Assembly: GCF_007747445.1 (NCBI RefSeq)
Contig: NZ_CP036425.1
Coordinates: forward strand, 434,001 to 498,000
Length of the DNA: 64,000 nt
Source of the DNA: Poriferisphaera corsica
GTDB lineage: Bacteria > Planctomycetota > Phycisphaerae > Phycisphaerales > Phycisphaeraceae
Direction: 5' to 3'
Part shown: one piece after another, positions 24,012 to 33,708 of the stretch
How positions within the stretch are numbered: the first letter of the stretch is position 1
Layout of the letters: each line of letters starts with the position of its first letter
The notes under the pieces: generated by a model
What the model was told of the DNA's origin: nothing
Seen by the model: only the letters and a program-made list of their open reading frames with translations
The model's database searches: none
Position numbers and translations under genes: made by a program

Positions 24012-25797
24012 ATGTTAAAGCGAATTCCTGCAATGGGTATTGGTTCAAGGCTTATCACATTGACAGTCGTTTTAATTGTGATGGTCGTTGTTGTTAATTT
24101 TGTTGTATTTAATCGCAGTTTTAAGAATCGATCCGAGTCGGCCTTGATAGAAAAAGCTTCAGCTTTTACCGCGCTAGCTGATGAATCGAAAAATCATGTA
24201 AGTCGCCTGATTGACGCGGGGCATACGATATGGAAATTTTGATGGCTGACCTTGAGAAGGTGAAACGTGAAGGACGGCCATATAGCGAAGCTAAATTCTT
24301 TAATACTATACCCGTTGTAGCTGGTTGGACATCCGCCAATAATGCCGCTAGTCGAGATGAAGAAATATCATTTAAAATCGTATCAGATAACGCACGAAAC
24401 TCTGATAACTCAGTGATAGTCGGTTCATTTGAAGATGAGCTTTTGCGTCAACTCATACGAGATTACAAAGCATCAGAGAGTGAAAAAGCACATAAAATCG
24501 ACGAGACAAAGAACGAACTCCACTTCATGCGTGCGATCCAACTAACCCAGGATTGCATGTTATGTCATGGCGATCTGGATACATCTCCAACCAGTGACGG
24601 TAAGGATATGATCGGTTTTGCTATGGAAAATTGGCAGATCGGGGATATGCACGGGGCATATCATGTTGTCATGTCATTAGACAAAGTTGATGCTGAGGTA
24701 GCTTCAGCACGTTGGTGGGGTATATGTGTTACCATCCCAATAGTGATTTTTGTCGTGATTATATTTACCGTGATCATGCGAAAAATGGTTAAAAAACCTA
24801 TTGATGATTTGATAGATACAATGCAAGCCGTTTTTACAGGCGATTAAACAAAGCATATTGAAGTGAATGGTAACACTGAAATTGCACGCATTGGTACCTA
24901 CTTCAACGAACTAGTCGTGAAATTTCGTGAAATTATTTTTGAGGTTAGCGGTACAACTCACGAAGTAGCTTCTGCATCAACTGAAATCGCGGTGTCCAAT
25001 GAACAAGTCGCTAGTAGTATGGATGAACAAGCATCGCAAATTGCACAGATAAGTTCAGCGGTAGAAGAAATATCTGCGTCTGTGACCGAAGTCGCGAAAA
25101 AATCAGTTGATGCAGCAGATACTGCTAATGAATCGGGACATGTAGCCACCGAAGGCGGCATTGTCGTTGAGCATACTGTCGAATCAATTCAAAGTATACG
25201 CGACGCAGTAATTACCTCAGCAACATTTGTCGAGCAGCTTGGTAAACGAAGTGAACAGATTGGTGAGATTATAAATGTGATCAATGATATTGCAGATCAG
25301 ACTAATTTATTAGCATTGAATGCAGCAATTGAGGCCGCTAGAGCAGATGAGCATGGACGATGCTTCGCGGTTGTTGCTGATGAAGTACGCAAGCTCGCAG
25401 ATAGTACAACTAGCGCGACAGACGAAATCGCGAAATTTATTGAACAAATTCAAATAGAAACAAAGAATGGGGTACAGCAAATGAATGATGGGACGACTCG
25501 TGTTGAGGAAGGTTCAAATCAAGCCGTAGAAGCAGCTGAAGCTCTCAATAAGATTGTGTCAGGCGCAAACGAAGTGTCAGCTATGATTCAATCAATTGCC
25601 GCTGCCGCAGAGGAGCAATCAGCCGCAAGTGAGGAAGTGACACGTTCTATCGAGTAAATTTCTGTTGTGTCGCGGCAATGACCGAAGGAACGGGGCAGGC
25701 TGCTCATGCCGTAGCGCAGCTCTCCGGGAAGGCTGAATATCTTCAGTGTCTTGTGAGCCGTTTTACTATTGAGGAATCGACATCTAATGCTGCATAG
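24012..25797 (+). pseudogene. Methyl-accepting chemotaxis protein with heme-type sensor, disrupted
   Basis: Four lesions split one chemoreceptor. (1) A frameshift near 24230-24242 separates membrane helix 1 from the sensor. (2) TAA at 24845 interrupts HAMP; reading through gives GD[17 protein letters not shown], matching the usual GDLTKxIEVNGN, so TTA to TAA fits. (3) TAA at 25655 follows EEVTRSIE, where a CAA codon is expected. (4) A frameshift near 25675 leads to MTEGTGQAAHAVAQL and AEYLQCLVSRF, the normal end, stopping at 25797. The sensor contains DCMLCHGD, a CxxCH heme motif typical of Tll0287-like (DUF3365) sensors. Two hairpin-tip glycines conserved at 10760 are also changed (AADEHGRCF). 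The excellent ribosome binding site remains, so decay looks fairly recent. Confidence 0.88.
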
Positions 25798-25818
25798 ATG
25801 AATATCACCTAAGCACTT

Positions 25819-25847
25819 AAAAAACCTCATAAAATGAAGTTTTTTTA
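25819..25847 (+). terminator. Terminator after the broken chemoreceptor
   Basis: A 12-bp stem (25819-25830 with 25834-25845, one mismatch) with a 3-nt loop and a T run on the plus strand. Confidence 0.7.
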
Positions 25848-25907
25848 TGCATACTCGTAATTTAGCAAGATATCTATTCTATTGCATACAAATAATGGGT
25901 TACGTAG

Positions 25908-26459
25908 ATGAATGAAAATAAACGATATTCAGTTTCAGTGATAGGAGATAGCGATTGTTTAGTCGACAGTATTTGCTACCGTCTTGCCTATGAGACCGGG
26001 ATGTTGCTGGCCGATAATCGTTACTACATTGTCACAGGTGGCCTCGGTGGTGTGATGGAAGCTGCTGACAAAGGGGCGCATGCCTCGAAATATTATGAGT
26101 TTGGCGATACTATTGGCTATTTGCCAGGCAATCACACTGCGTTAGCCAATCAATGGGTAGATCGGCCAATACCAACATCACTAGGGCATGTACGTAATGC
26201 TATTGTGGCTCAGTCCGATGCTATCATTGCGGTCGGTGGCGCTGCAGGTACACTTTCAGAAATGTGCTTTGCGTGGATTTTTGACCGACTTGTCGTTGGG
26301 CTTACATGTAATGGTTGGTCTAAAGAACTTGCAGGAAAGAAAATTGACAATCGAATCCGTTTTCCCCATATAAAAGATGATTGCGTTTTTATGGCTTCAA
26401 ATCCTATCGAGGCCGTTAACCTTATAAACCAAAAACTGCCACAGTACTTAGGCATCTAA
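25908..26459 (+). CDS. LOG/TIGR00725-type nucleotide-binding protein
   Basis: 183 residues, Rossmann-like. YYIVTGGLGGVMEAADKGAH and IIAVGGAAGTLSEMCFAW are the paired glycine motifs of the SLOG superfamily (DprA/LOG/TIGR00725). LOG enzymes release free cytokinin bases from their nucleotides; in bacteria many members have unknown substrates, possibly nucleotide signals. The classical LOG PGGxGTxxE motif is replaced here by GGAAGTLSE, which favours the TIGR00725 branch. It is a single gene. Confidence 0.8.
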   Translation: MNENKRYSVSVIGDSDCLVDSICYRLAYETGMLLADNRYYIVTGGLGGVMEAADKGAHASKYYEFGDTIGYLPGNHTALANQWVDRPIPTSLGHVRNAIVAQSDAIIAVGGAAGTLSEMCFAWIFDRLVVGLTCNGWSKELAGKKIDNRIRFPHIKDDCVFMASNPIEAVNLINQKLPQYLGI

Positions 26460-26593
26460 TAGATGCAATAAGCAGTGAGGGATCTCCGTATACAGGAGGG
26501 AATGCATGTATGATCCCCAAGGTATGTCTCAGGCGATATTCTTCAATATCCGATCGGCATAATATTAACAACGTTAAGCTTGTCTGTTGATGT

Positions 26594-28084
26594 TTGTTAT
26601 TTGATTTGAAGGTTAGAAAATTGTTTGATAATTCATCAGATCAGAATGTTAAAAAGAAGAGTACGTCAGAGCATTCGGTGCTACGTCAAACACAAGTTTC
26701 GTTGCCAGTCAATAATTTTGAAAATCGTATACAAGAGATTGGGGCCGATCTTTTAGAAGATATGCATTCTCTATCATCAAACCAAAAAGAACCGTTAACT
26801 GATAAGTTAATGAGTTGGTCTATGAATGATAATGGATTTAAAACACAACTATTTCGATTTGTCGATACTTTGCCAGCTCTAAAAAATTCCAAACTAGTTC
26901 ATGATTATCTTAAAGATTACTTATTTCAGCCGGACGTTAATTTACCTGCTGGTATATCAACAGCATTAAAGGCAGGGCGTTTTGCACGATCTGCTTTTGC
27001 AATGACTGTTAAGTTGCAAGTTGAAAGTATTGCGAAACGTTTTATCGCGGCTTCAAAACCAAATGATTTACTTTCCATATTACATGGACAATGGCAAAAT
27101 GGTATTGCCTTCAGTATAGATCTACTCGGTGAAGAATGCTTAAGCGACGATGAAGCAAGTGAATATCAGAATAAGTATCTTGAATTGATACAATTGTTAA
27201 GCCAAGAAACATGTTCATGGCAGGCAATGACGCAACTGGAGGTTGGCTATAATCACCATGAACCTCGGGTTAATTTGTCACTGAAAATAAGCTCATTAAT
27301 TGCCAAAGTGGACTCAATCAATTTTGATTATACATTGAATTCATTAGAACAAGCGATCAAACCTATTCTCATCTCAGCAGAACAGAATAATGTGTTTATC
27401 AATTTTGATATCGAATCTTATGCATTAAAAAATTTAACAATCAAGTTATTTGAACGATGTGTCACAAAATATCAATTTCATGCTGGAATCGCGATACAAG
27501 CATATCTTCATTCCGTAGAACATGATATTCAATCACTGATTAACACCGCAGCAAAATATAATCGCCAATTCACAATACGTTTGGTTAAAGGGGCATATTG
27601 GGATTATGAAGTAATCAATGCGAAACAGCGAGGTTGGCCAATTCCCGTATATACTAAGAAAGTAGAGGTTGATGCGAGTTTTGAGCGCATGGCAGAAAAA
27701 ATATTAAATCAGACACCAAAGGCCGTAGGGCAAGGGGGCGCATTCCTTGCGTTGGGCTCACACAATGTGCGTTCAATTTCGCACGCTCTAGCTTATATGA
27801 AGGAGCTTGGCCTCCCAAAGAATGCAATTGAGCTACAAATGCTGTACGGAATGGCCGGAACATTAAAGACCGCCGTTGTTAACAAGGGCCTACGTTTGCG
27901 TGAGTACATCCCTGTTGGTGAATTGCTTCCGGGAATGGCGTATCTTGTCCGTAGATTATTAGAGAATACATCGAACGAATCATGGCTACATGCAGGAGAA
28001 TCACAATCCCGATCCGATCAAGAACTGTTAGCCTCTCCTCATCAACACAGCCTGTTAGACGAGGCAAATCATGATACGAAATAA
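26594..28084 (+). CDS. putA: Proline dehydrogenase (PutA N-terminal-like)
   Basis: 496 residues from a TTG at 26594; no ATG is nearby in frame. A TTG at 26621 with GAAGG 8 nt upstream is a good alternative. It oxidises proline to pyrroline-5-carboxylate with FAD. Key motifs: RLVKGAYWDYEVINAKQRGW, with the substrate and FAD residues, LALGSHNVRSISHAL, and LREYIPVGELLPGMAYLVRR, the active-site LRxYxPxGxLLPGMAYLVRR of the PutA barrel. Residues 1-160 match the helical region preceding the barrel in PutA. The downstream gene encodes the dehydrogenase half and overlaps by 14 nt, so the bifunctional PutA is split into two proteins here. Confidence 0.9.
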   Translation: MLFDLKVRKLFDNSSDQNVKKKSTSEHSVLRQTQVSLPVNNFENRIQEIGADLLEDMHSLSSNQKEPLTDKLMSWSMNDNGFKTQLFRFVDTLPALKNSKLVHDYLKDYLFQPDVNLPAGISTALKAGRFARSAFAMTVKLQVESIAKRFIAASKPNDLLSILHGQWQNGIAFSIDLLGEECLSDDEASEYQNKYLELIQLLSQETCSWQAMTQLEVGYNHHEPRVNLSLKISSLIAKVDSINFDYTLNSLEQAIKPILISAEQNNVFINFDIESYALKNLTIKLFERCVTKYQFHAGIAIQAYLHSVEHDIQSLINTAAKYNRQFTIRLVKGAYWDYEVINAKQRGWPIPVYTKKVEVDASFERMAEKILNQTPKAVGQGGAFLALGSHNVRSISHALAYMKELGLPKNAIELQMLYGMAGTLKTAVVNKGLRLREYIPVGELLPGMAYLVRRLLENTSNESWLHAGESQSRSDQELLASPHQHSLLDEANHDTK

Positions 28085-29651
28085 TGAAAAGCAACCCTTG
28101 GTCGAAGACAAATCTCATGAAGCTGAAGCCGTAGGCTCGACAAGATCAAATACGCACTTTGAATTTATAAATGAATCTATACGCGATTTTTCTGATGAGA
28201 AGCAGCGACAACAATTCAAAAAATCAATAACCAGCATCAAAATACAGAATACAAAGCATATTGATACGCAAGATCTCGATTCTTATATCACAAGAGCCAA
28301 AAAGGCACAGCAGCATTGGCAGGCAACGGCGGTTTATCAAAGATCCGCGGCGCTACTACGTGCAGCAGATAACATCACTACTCATAGGGATGCTATCGCA
28401 GGTGTGATTATCCGTGAAGCGGGAAAAACATGGCGCGAAGCAGATGCAGAAGTATGTGAGGCAATAGATTTTCTACGATACTATGCTCGTTGTGCTATCG
28501 AACTTTCGATACCCGAAATACTCAATGATTACCCGGGCGAGTTCAATGAACATTGGATTGAGCCGCGTGGTATTGTTGCAGTTATTGCGCCATGGAACTT
28601 TCCGTTAGCAATACCATTGGGTATGACTGTTGCTGCTTTGGCTACAGGTAATGCCGTGATACTTAAACCTGCTGAGCAGACGCCTTATATCGCGAAAATG
28701 CTTGTTGAGAAACTACATCAATCAGGTATCCCCAAGGATATATTACATCTTGCTCCTGGCTTAGGTGAAACAATTGGTGCTCAGCTTGTTTCAGATTCTC
28801 GTATCAGCACGATCGCATTTACTGGTTCTAGGCAAGTCGGACTCAATATCATAAAAACAGCCTATGATACCAAGCCCGATCAGCATTTTATTAAACGCGT
28901 GATCTGTGAGATGGGCGGAAAAAACGCAATCATTGTGGATGATTCAGCTGATCTTGATCAAGCAATTGTTGGAGTGCGTGATTCTGCTTTCGGATTTGCG
29001 GGTCAAAAATGCTCAGCCTGCTCACGATGCATCGTTCTAGAAAGTATTCATGATTCGTTTGTTGATCGCTTGGTTGCTGCTACGAAAACGCTTGAGGTCG
29101 GCGATCCAATTAATCCCGGGACAGATATCGGCCCCTTGATTGATCAAGAAGCAGAACATAAAGCTCAATGCTATATCAATATAGGTCATGCCGAAGGCCA
29201 CTGCGCTTTGGCGATGTCCTCGCCATTGTCTGCAGAGCCGCATGCGAATAGGCCTTTTGTCGGCCCCCATATTTTTACCGGCATTCAACAACATCACAGT
29301 CTCGCCAACGACGAAATTTTTGCCCCGGTTCTGGCTGTGATTAAAGCAAAAACATTTGATGAAGCGATCCATATCGCCAATGCAACCGATTATAAGCTTA
29401 CTGGCGGTGTTTATACACGAAAACCATCGCACCTCACGAAAGCAAAACGAGAATTTAATGTGGGTAATCTTTACTTGAATCGTAATATTACAGGAGCATT
29501 AGTAGCGCGACAGCCTTTCGGCGGTTTCGGTTTATCCGGTATTGGCGAAAAGGCAGGTGGTGTTCATTATCTACGCCAGTTCACAGTCCCTCGGGTCTGT
29601 TCAGAAAATACGATGAGGCGTGGATTTGTGCCAGAAACATTCGATATGTGA
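28071..29651 (+). CDS. 1-pyrroline-5-carboxylate dehydrogenase (aldehyde dehydrogenase family)
   Basis: 526 residues. It converts pyrroline-5-carboxylate/glutamate semialdehyde to glutamate with NAD. ALDH motifs in order: APWNFPLAIPLGMTVAALAT, GNAVILKPAEQTP, FTGSRQVGLNII, the general base in EMGGKNAIIVDDSADLDQAI, the nucleophile in GFAGQKCSACSRCIV, and NDEIFAPVLAVI. It resembles the C-terminal half of PutA. It starts inside the end of the proline dehydrogenase gene (GAGG upstream), and the transporter gene follows at once, so this is a three-gene operon. Confidence 0.9.
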   Translation: MIRNNEKQPLVEDKSHEAEAVGSTRSNTHFEFINESIRDFSDEKQRQQFKKSITSIKIQNTKHIDTQDLDSYITRAKKAQQHWQATAVYQRSAALLRAADNITTHRDAIAGVIIREAGKTWREADAEVCEAIDFLRYYARCAIELSIPEILNDYPGEFNEHWIEPRGIVAVIAPWNFPLAIPLGMTVAALATGNAVILKPAEQTPYIAKMLVEKLHQSGIPKDILHLAPGLGETIGAQLVSDSRISTIAFTGSRQVGLNIIKTAYDTKPDQHFIKRVICEMGGKNAIIVDDSADLDQAIVGVRDSAFGFAGQKCSACSRCIVLESIHDSFVDRLVAATKTLEVGDPINPGTDIGPLIDQEAEHKAQCYINIGHAEGHCALAMSSPLSAEPHANRPFVGPHIFTGIQQHHSLANDEIFAPVLAVIKAKTFDEAIHIANATDYKLTGGVYTRKPSHLTKAKREFNVGNLYLNRNITGALVARQPFGGFGLSGIGEKAGGVHYLRQFTVPRVCSENTMRRGFVPETFDM

Positions 29652-31024
29652 TGAATAATATGAGTGTACCCGGTAAACAAACATCTTATGTCATCGGTTG
29701 CTCATTCGTAGCTGCACTCGGTGGTTTGCTTTTTGGCTTTGATACAGCAGTTATTTCAGGAACACTGGCTGATCTAAAATCAGTGTTTATGTTGTCTAAT
29801 GCATCATTAGGTTTTACCGTCGCTATTGCGCTTGTGGGTACAATTGTCGGGGCCATAGTATTTGGTAAACCTTCCGATATATATGGACGCCGTTTTGTTC
29901 TGTTTGTATTGGCTATCTGCTATCTTATTTCCGCCCTTGGCTCTGCACTCGCATGGGGATGGTATTCATTTCTTTTCTTTCGTTTCTTGGGTGGATTGGC
30001 TGTCGGGGGCGCCTCTGTTGTTTCGCCGATGTATATTGCAGAAATTGCTCCAGCAAAAATGCGCGGCAGACTGGTTGCGCTAACACAATTCAATATCGTC
30101 CTTGGCATCCTTCTCGCATTTCTTTCGAATTATGGTATCGCCATTTTTGACATGAGTGTGACCAATTGGAGATGGATGTTTGCTGTTGAAGCGATCCCAT
30201 CATTTCTCTTTTTTTTACTTCTTTTCAAGGTACCACGATCGCCTCGATGGCTTATCGCTAAGCAGCGTGTGGATGAAGCCTATGTCGTTCTATCGAAATT
30301 GTGTAAAGATGAACATGAGATTCAACATGAAATGAATGCAGTCAAAGCATCATTGGATGTGAAGCACCATTCTGCTAAAGAGCCATTTTTTGAACGTGAG
30401 TACGCGATACCTATCTTTCTTGCGATCGCGATCGCCTCATTTAATCAGCTTTCAGGTATTAATGCCATACTCTACTACGCGCCTTCTATTTTCGAAATGG
30501 CAGGCGCCGGTCAAGATACCGCGCTTCTTCAATCTGTTGCTGTTGGGGTCGTGAATCTTATTTTCACAATGCTCGCGATGCTTGTCATCGACCTCATTGG
30601 CCGCCGCTCGCTTATGCTCATCGGATCCGTCGGATATCTCATTAGCCTGTCCGCAATCGCAGCATCCTTCTACTACTACAATCAGATGTTTACCAGAACT
30701 GGTGGACTCATAGTTCTTGTCTCTATCTTTTTGTTTATTGCCGCTCATGCATTTGGTCAAGGTGCCGTCATATGGGTCTTTATCAGCGAAATCTTTCCAA
30801 ACCGCATCAGAGCCCGTGGCCAAGCGCTCGGCTCATTCACACATTGGTTTATGGCCGCACTCATCTCGTGGATCTTCCCCGTAATCGCAGCCCAGTCCGG
30901 CGGTAGCGCTTTCGCATTTTTTGCGGTCATGATGTTTCTCCAACTCCTTTGGGTCATCTTTATCATGCCCGAAACAAAGGGGATTCCATTGGAGCAAATT
31001 CAAAAGAAACTGCATATTAAGTAA
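29651..31024 (+). CDS. MFS sugar porter family transporter
   Basis: 457 residues from ATG 29651, which overlaps the preceding stop by one base; a GTG at 29648 is also possible. Twelve membrane segments are expected. Sugar-porter signatures: GGLLFGFDTAVISGTL near residue 25, RFLGGLAVGGASVVSPMYIA, PRSPRWLIAK, and the C-terminal PETKGIPLEQIQ. The substrate may be a hexose, but the position in a proline-degradation operon leaves room for another small solute. Codon use changes inside the gene: AT-rich and balanced at first, C-rich from about 30.4 kb on. Confidence 0.9.
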   Translation: MNNMSVPGKQTSYVIGCSFVAALGGLLFGFDTAVISGTLADLKSVFMLSNASLGFTVAIALVGTIVGAIVFGKPSDIYGRRFVLFVLAICYLISALGSALAWGWYSFLFFRFLGGLAVGGASVVSPMYIAEIAPAKMRGRLVALTQFNIVLGILLAFLSNYGIAIFDMSVTNWRWMFAVEAIPSFLFFLLLFKVPRSPRWLIAKQRVDEAYVVLSKLCKDEHEIQHEMNAVKASLDVKHHSAKEPFFEREYAIPIFLAIAIASFNQLSGINAILYYAPSIFEMAGAGQDTALLQSVAVGVVNLIFTMLAMLVIDLIGRRSLMLIGSVGYLISLSAIAASFYYYNQMFTRTGGLIVLVSIFLFIAAHAFGQGAVIWVFISEIFPNRIRARGQALGSFTHWFMAALISWIFPVIAAQSGGSAFAFFAVMMFLQLLWVIFIMPETKGIPLEQIQKKLHIK

Positions 31025-31375
31025 TCGCCCAGCCCATCTTATCGCTTTCAGCAGTGCAGTCGATCACTCGAAATGACACCACTATGTCATCCTGCAAATT
31101 CGGTCATTCTTGGCTTAGTATCTGGGGTCGTCCGATAATAAATTACTACAGAGCAGTGCTTATAGGCCAAATATCGCTTAACTACTGTCTTGCAAGAACT
31201 TTGGATAAAGTTCTTGACGTTTGGTGGTTGGTCGGGTAACGTATACCAAACATAACCCGACAAAAAGTTTCAAGTCGAGCCGTTCCCATCGTCGAAAATA
31301 TTACCGACGAATGCAATCAACCCCACAATATGTTGGGGTAACGTGGATACTTAGCACGATGGAAGCGAAATAGAA
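31025..31375. other. 351-bp gap with a perfect palindrome
   Basis: No gene was seen. A 10-bp perfect inverted repeat with a 4-nt centre lies at 31193-31216, and a weaker inverted repeat based on GTCGGGT/ACCCGAC at about 31232-31262. Confidence 0.5.
31193..31216. promoter_or_regulatory. Perfect inverted repeat upstream of the lexA region
   Basis: CAAGAACTTT, 4 nt, then AAAGTTCTTG. It contains GAAC and GTTC half-sites, as in some LexA operators, though with 10-bp rather than 4-bp spacing. It could also be a weak terminator for the transporter gene, but no T run follows. Confidence 0.35.
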
Positions 31376-32119
31376 ATGGCTAACCCCCTGATTATGCTCG
31401 GCCCCGGTGGTGATTACGTGACTCGTTACGCTGTAAAGGGTACGGGCATTCAACGGCACGCAAGTACCAGTAGCGACACCGAAACTGCCGGATCGTTTGC
31501 CTCTTGGGCCAAATGGCCGCGTAGGAAAAAGCGAACCGCTGCTCAAACACGCACTCTGGCCAATAAACTGGCATCAACTCAACCCACATGTACGAGTCTA
31601 GCTCGGCAACCCGATTCATACGAACGCACCACCCCGCAGCCACACATTGGCGCTTACAATCAAAAAAACAACGGCCAGCTTGAATCAGAACTCGGCATGA
31701 TCTCAATACTCATCGCTTGGCTCAATGCTCAGCACAAGCAACTTACCTCACTTCACGAACAGATTATGAGTCTGCAAGTGGACACCGTTGATTCAATAGC
31801 CATCAGAACAAATACTGCTGAACCCATTCACCGAATTGTTCAGCAACCAATAACCAGCCGCGCGCAGCAAATCTCTGCCGCTATCGAGGAGAGTCTCAAT
31901 GAATCTCACGCCAAGACAGCTTCAAATCCTCACCAAAATTCGGGATTATCGCGTGACCAAGGGTTATTCCCCAACAATGCAGCAACTCGCCAACGATCTG
32001 GGGGTCTCCAAGGTCACAGTATTCGAACACGTCGAAGCACTCATCAAAAAAGGCGCGCTGCAACGCGATGCCAACAAGGCTCGCTCTTTGAGGCTTTCCC
32101 CAAATCTGCAGTTGCCTGA
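31376..32119 (+). CDS. Doubtful hypothetical protein overlapping lexA
   Basis: An open frame of 247 codons starts MANPLIMLGPGGDYVTRYAV and overlaps lexA by 221 nt in another frame. The first 174 codons precede lexA and have ordinary composition; the last 73 (rich in Arg, Gln and Ser) look like a shadow of lexA. No family is recognised. If real, it would be a soluble basic protein co-transcribed with lexA; otherwise 31025-31898 is a long non-coding leader. Confidence 0.3.
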   Translation: MANPLIMLGPGGDYVTRYAVKGTGIQRHASTSSDTETAGSFASWAKWPRRKKRTAAQTRTLANKLASTQPTCTSLARQPDSYERTTPQPHIGAYNQKNNGQLESELGMISILIAWLNAQHKQLTSLHEQIMSLQVDTVDSIAIRTNTAEPIHRIVQQPITSRAQQISAAIEESLNESHAKTASNPHQNSGLSRDQGLFPNNAATRQRSGGLQGHSIRTRRSTHQKRRAATRCQQGSLFEAFPKSAVA

Positions 32120-32522
32120 TGAATCCAAGAAAACGCGACTTCCCTTGGTTGGCACGATTGCCGCAGGTATCCCAATCGAAGCGGTCGAGCAGCGTGAACA
32201 CCTCGATCTTGAGGAACTCTTCACTTCAGGTCATGTTCATGGCGACAATACCTTCGTCCTCCGCGTACGTGGTGAATCAATGATCGATGAACACATCCAG
32301 GACGGTGACTACGTTGTTTGTCAGCGACGTAATACGGCTCGTAACGGGGAAACTGTCGTTGCCATCGTTGATAACGATGAAGCAACGCTGAAAACACTAT
32401 TCCACGAAAAATCAGGTCAAATCCGACTTCAGCCTGCAAACGATAATTTCGAACCCATTATCGTCGATCCAAACCGTATTCAGATCCAAGGCACGGTCAT
32501 CGGCGTCATTCGTACATACTGA
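31899..32522 (+). CDS. lexA: LexA repressor of the SOS response
   Basis: 207 residues. The N-terminal winged helix (LTPRQLQILTKIRDYRVTKG, SPTMQQLANDLGVSKVTVFE) binds operators. The C-terminal S24 peptidase domain has the cleavage site Ala89-Gly90 (GTIAAGIPIEA), nucleophile Ser127 (RGESMID) and general base Lys165 (EATLKTLF). RecA-stimulated self-cleavage releases SOS genes. GGAGAG lies just before the ATG at 31899. The downstream neighbours are three GyrI-like genes on the same strand. No error-prone polymerase gene is next to it. Confidence 0.95.
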   Translation: MNLTPRQLQILTKIRDYRVTKGYSPTMQQLANDLGVSKVTVFEHVEALIKKGALQRDANKARSLRLSPNLQLPDESKKTRLPLVGTIAAGIPIEAVEQREHLDLEELFTSGHVHGDNTFVLRVRGESMIDEHIQDGDYVVCQRRNTARNGETVVAIVDNDEATLKTLFHEKSGQIRLQPANDNFEPIIVDPNRIQIQGTVIGVIRTY

Positions 32523-32629
32523 TTTTCGAAGCGCCTTACGGTGATTCCATCAAACGATGAATGATTGCATCGTGTGCTGTAGTGTGTCCAAAATAACAAG
32601 ACTAGTTTGCTTAAATTACATAACCAACC

Positions 32630-33151
32630 ATGTCTGCGACATTCAACATCAAGCAAGAATCTCATCGCCTCGCAATTGCTATAAGCTATGCCGTCCAGCC
32701 GCATCAAATCCGAAGCTTAAATTTGCCTATACATGAACTCTATACATTTGCCCAGAAACGCAAGCTAACCGTAATAGCCCCGCTCACAATCCAATATAGT
32801 TGCTCGCCAAATAAAGCTATCCATACCAATGTATGTCTTCCGATTGACTCCATACCTTCTCAGCTAAAGCTTGAGACCCAAATCAACCAATATCAGCTTG
32901 CTGCCGCAACTTTTCTAACCCACCACCACATCGGCCCTGTCGCAACGATTCCGACCTCATGGAAGTTACTTATTGCGTTTGCTCGGAGCAGTAGTCATAA
33001 AACAGATACAACCTGTCGTCGTGAAGTCTATCACCACTTCACTCGCCACCATGCACATGACAATATTATTGAATTGCAATTAACAATGGCTAAGCAATCG
33101 ACTCATTACACCCCATGCGATTCATCAAAGGAAAGGGAATGCCATGTCTAA
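32630..33151 (+). CDS. GyrI-like (AraC effector-binding) domain protein, copy 1
   Basis: 173 residues, single domain. It aligns by eye with the two following proteins at the central PLTIQYSCSPNKAIHTNVCLPI and the C-terminal RREVYHHFTRHHAHDNIIEL. Family GyrI-like domains bind small molecules, or gyrase in the namesake. There is no DNA-binding part. It is the most divergent of the three, and the conserved SPxNxTEIQ is altered to AHDNIIELQ. It overlaps the next gene by 8 nt. Confidence 0.65.
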   Translation: MSATFNIKQESHRLAIAISYAVQPHQIRSLNLPIHELYTFAQKRKLTVIAPLTIQYSCSPNKAIHTNVCLPIDSIPSQLKLETQINQYQLAAATFLTHHHIGPVATIPTSWKLLIAFARSSSHKTDTTCRREVYHHFTRHHAHDNIIELQLTMAKQSTHYTPCDSSKERECHV

Positions 33152-33638
33152 TACAAACGCGATCACTACCAAGCAGATCCCCAACATGACCGCCATCGCC
33201 ATCACACGCAAGGTGACCATCGATCAGATTTCAACAACGGCTGAAGCCTGTGTGCCTCATCTCTTTCAAGTAGCCGAAGCCATCCACGCGACGGTCATCG
33301 GTCCATGCGAATTCATCTACGATGGCTACCTCAACGACGAAACTTCCTCCACTTATCTCACGATGGCACTCCCCATTCAACCCGGCCCCACAGACGGCCC
33401 AATCGATGGCCTCTCACCCGAAATACATATCTGTCAGATTCCCGCCTGTTCCTGTGCGACACTCCAGCATCTCGGCTCGATGGAAGATATTTGCTCAACT
33501 TATAAAGCGATTTCCGATCACGCCGACAAAGAAAACCTTCACCTCAACAAAGCACATTTTCGTGAGGTTTACCACAACTGGGTCGACTATAGTTCCCCAA
33601 ACAATATCACTGAAATTCAGGTCGCGATCGCTTCCTGA
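33144..33638 (+). CDS. GyrI-like (AraC effector-binding) domain protein, copy 2
   Basis: 164 residues. The start has a good ribosome binding site (AAAGGAAAGGGAA). Signatures: GPCEFIYDGY, TMALPIQPGP, CATLQHLGSMEDI and REVYHNWVDYSSPNNITEIQ, with the conserved Glu of the effector pocket. It is a stand-alone ligand-binding domain without a helix-turn-helix. It is tandem with copies 1 and 3, and its C-terminal motif is closest to copy 3. Confidence 0.8.
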   Translation: MSNTNAITTKQIPNMTAIAITRKVTIDQISTTAEACVPHLFQVAEAIHATVIGPCEFIYDGYLNDETSSTYLTMALPIQPGPTDGPIDGLSPEIHICQIPACSCATLQHLGSMEDICSTYKAISDHADKENLHLNKAHFREVYHNWVDYSSPNNITEIQVAIAS

Positions 33639-33708
33639 TCCACCGTTGGCTCAATCGTTTAGCCAAAAAAACAATCACACACATATTTGATTAAGTAGGT
33701 TCGTACCA

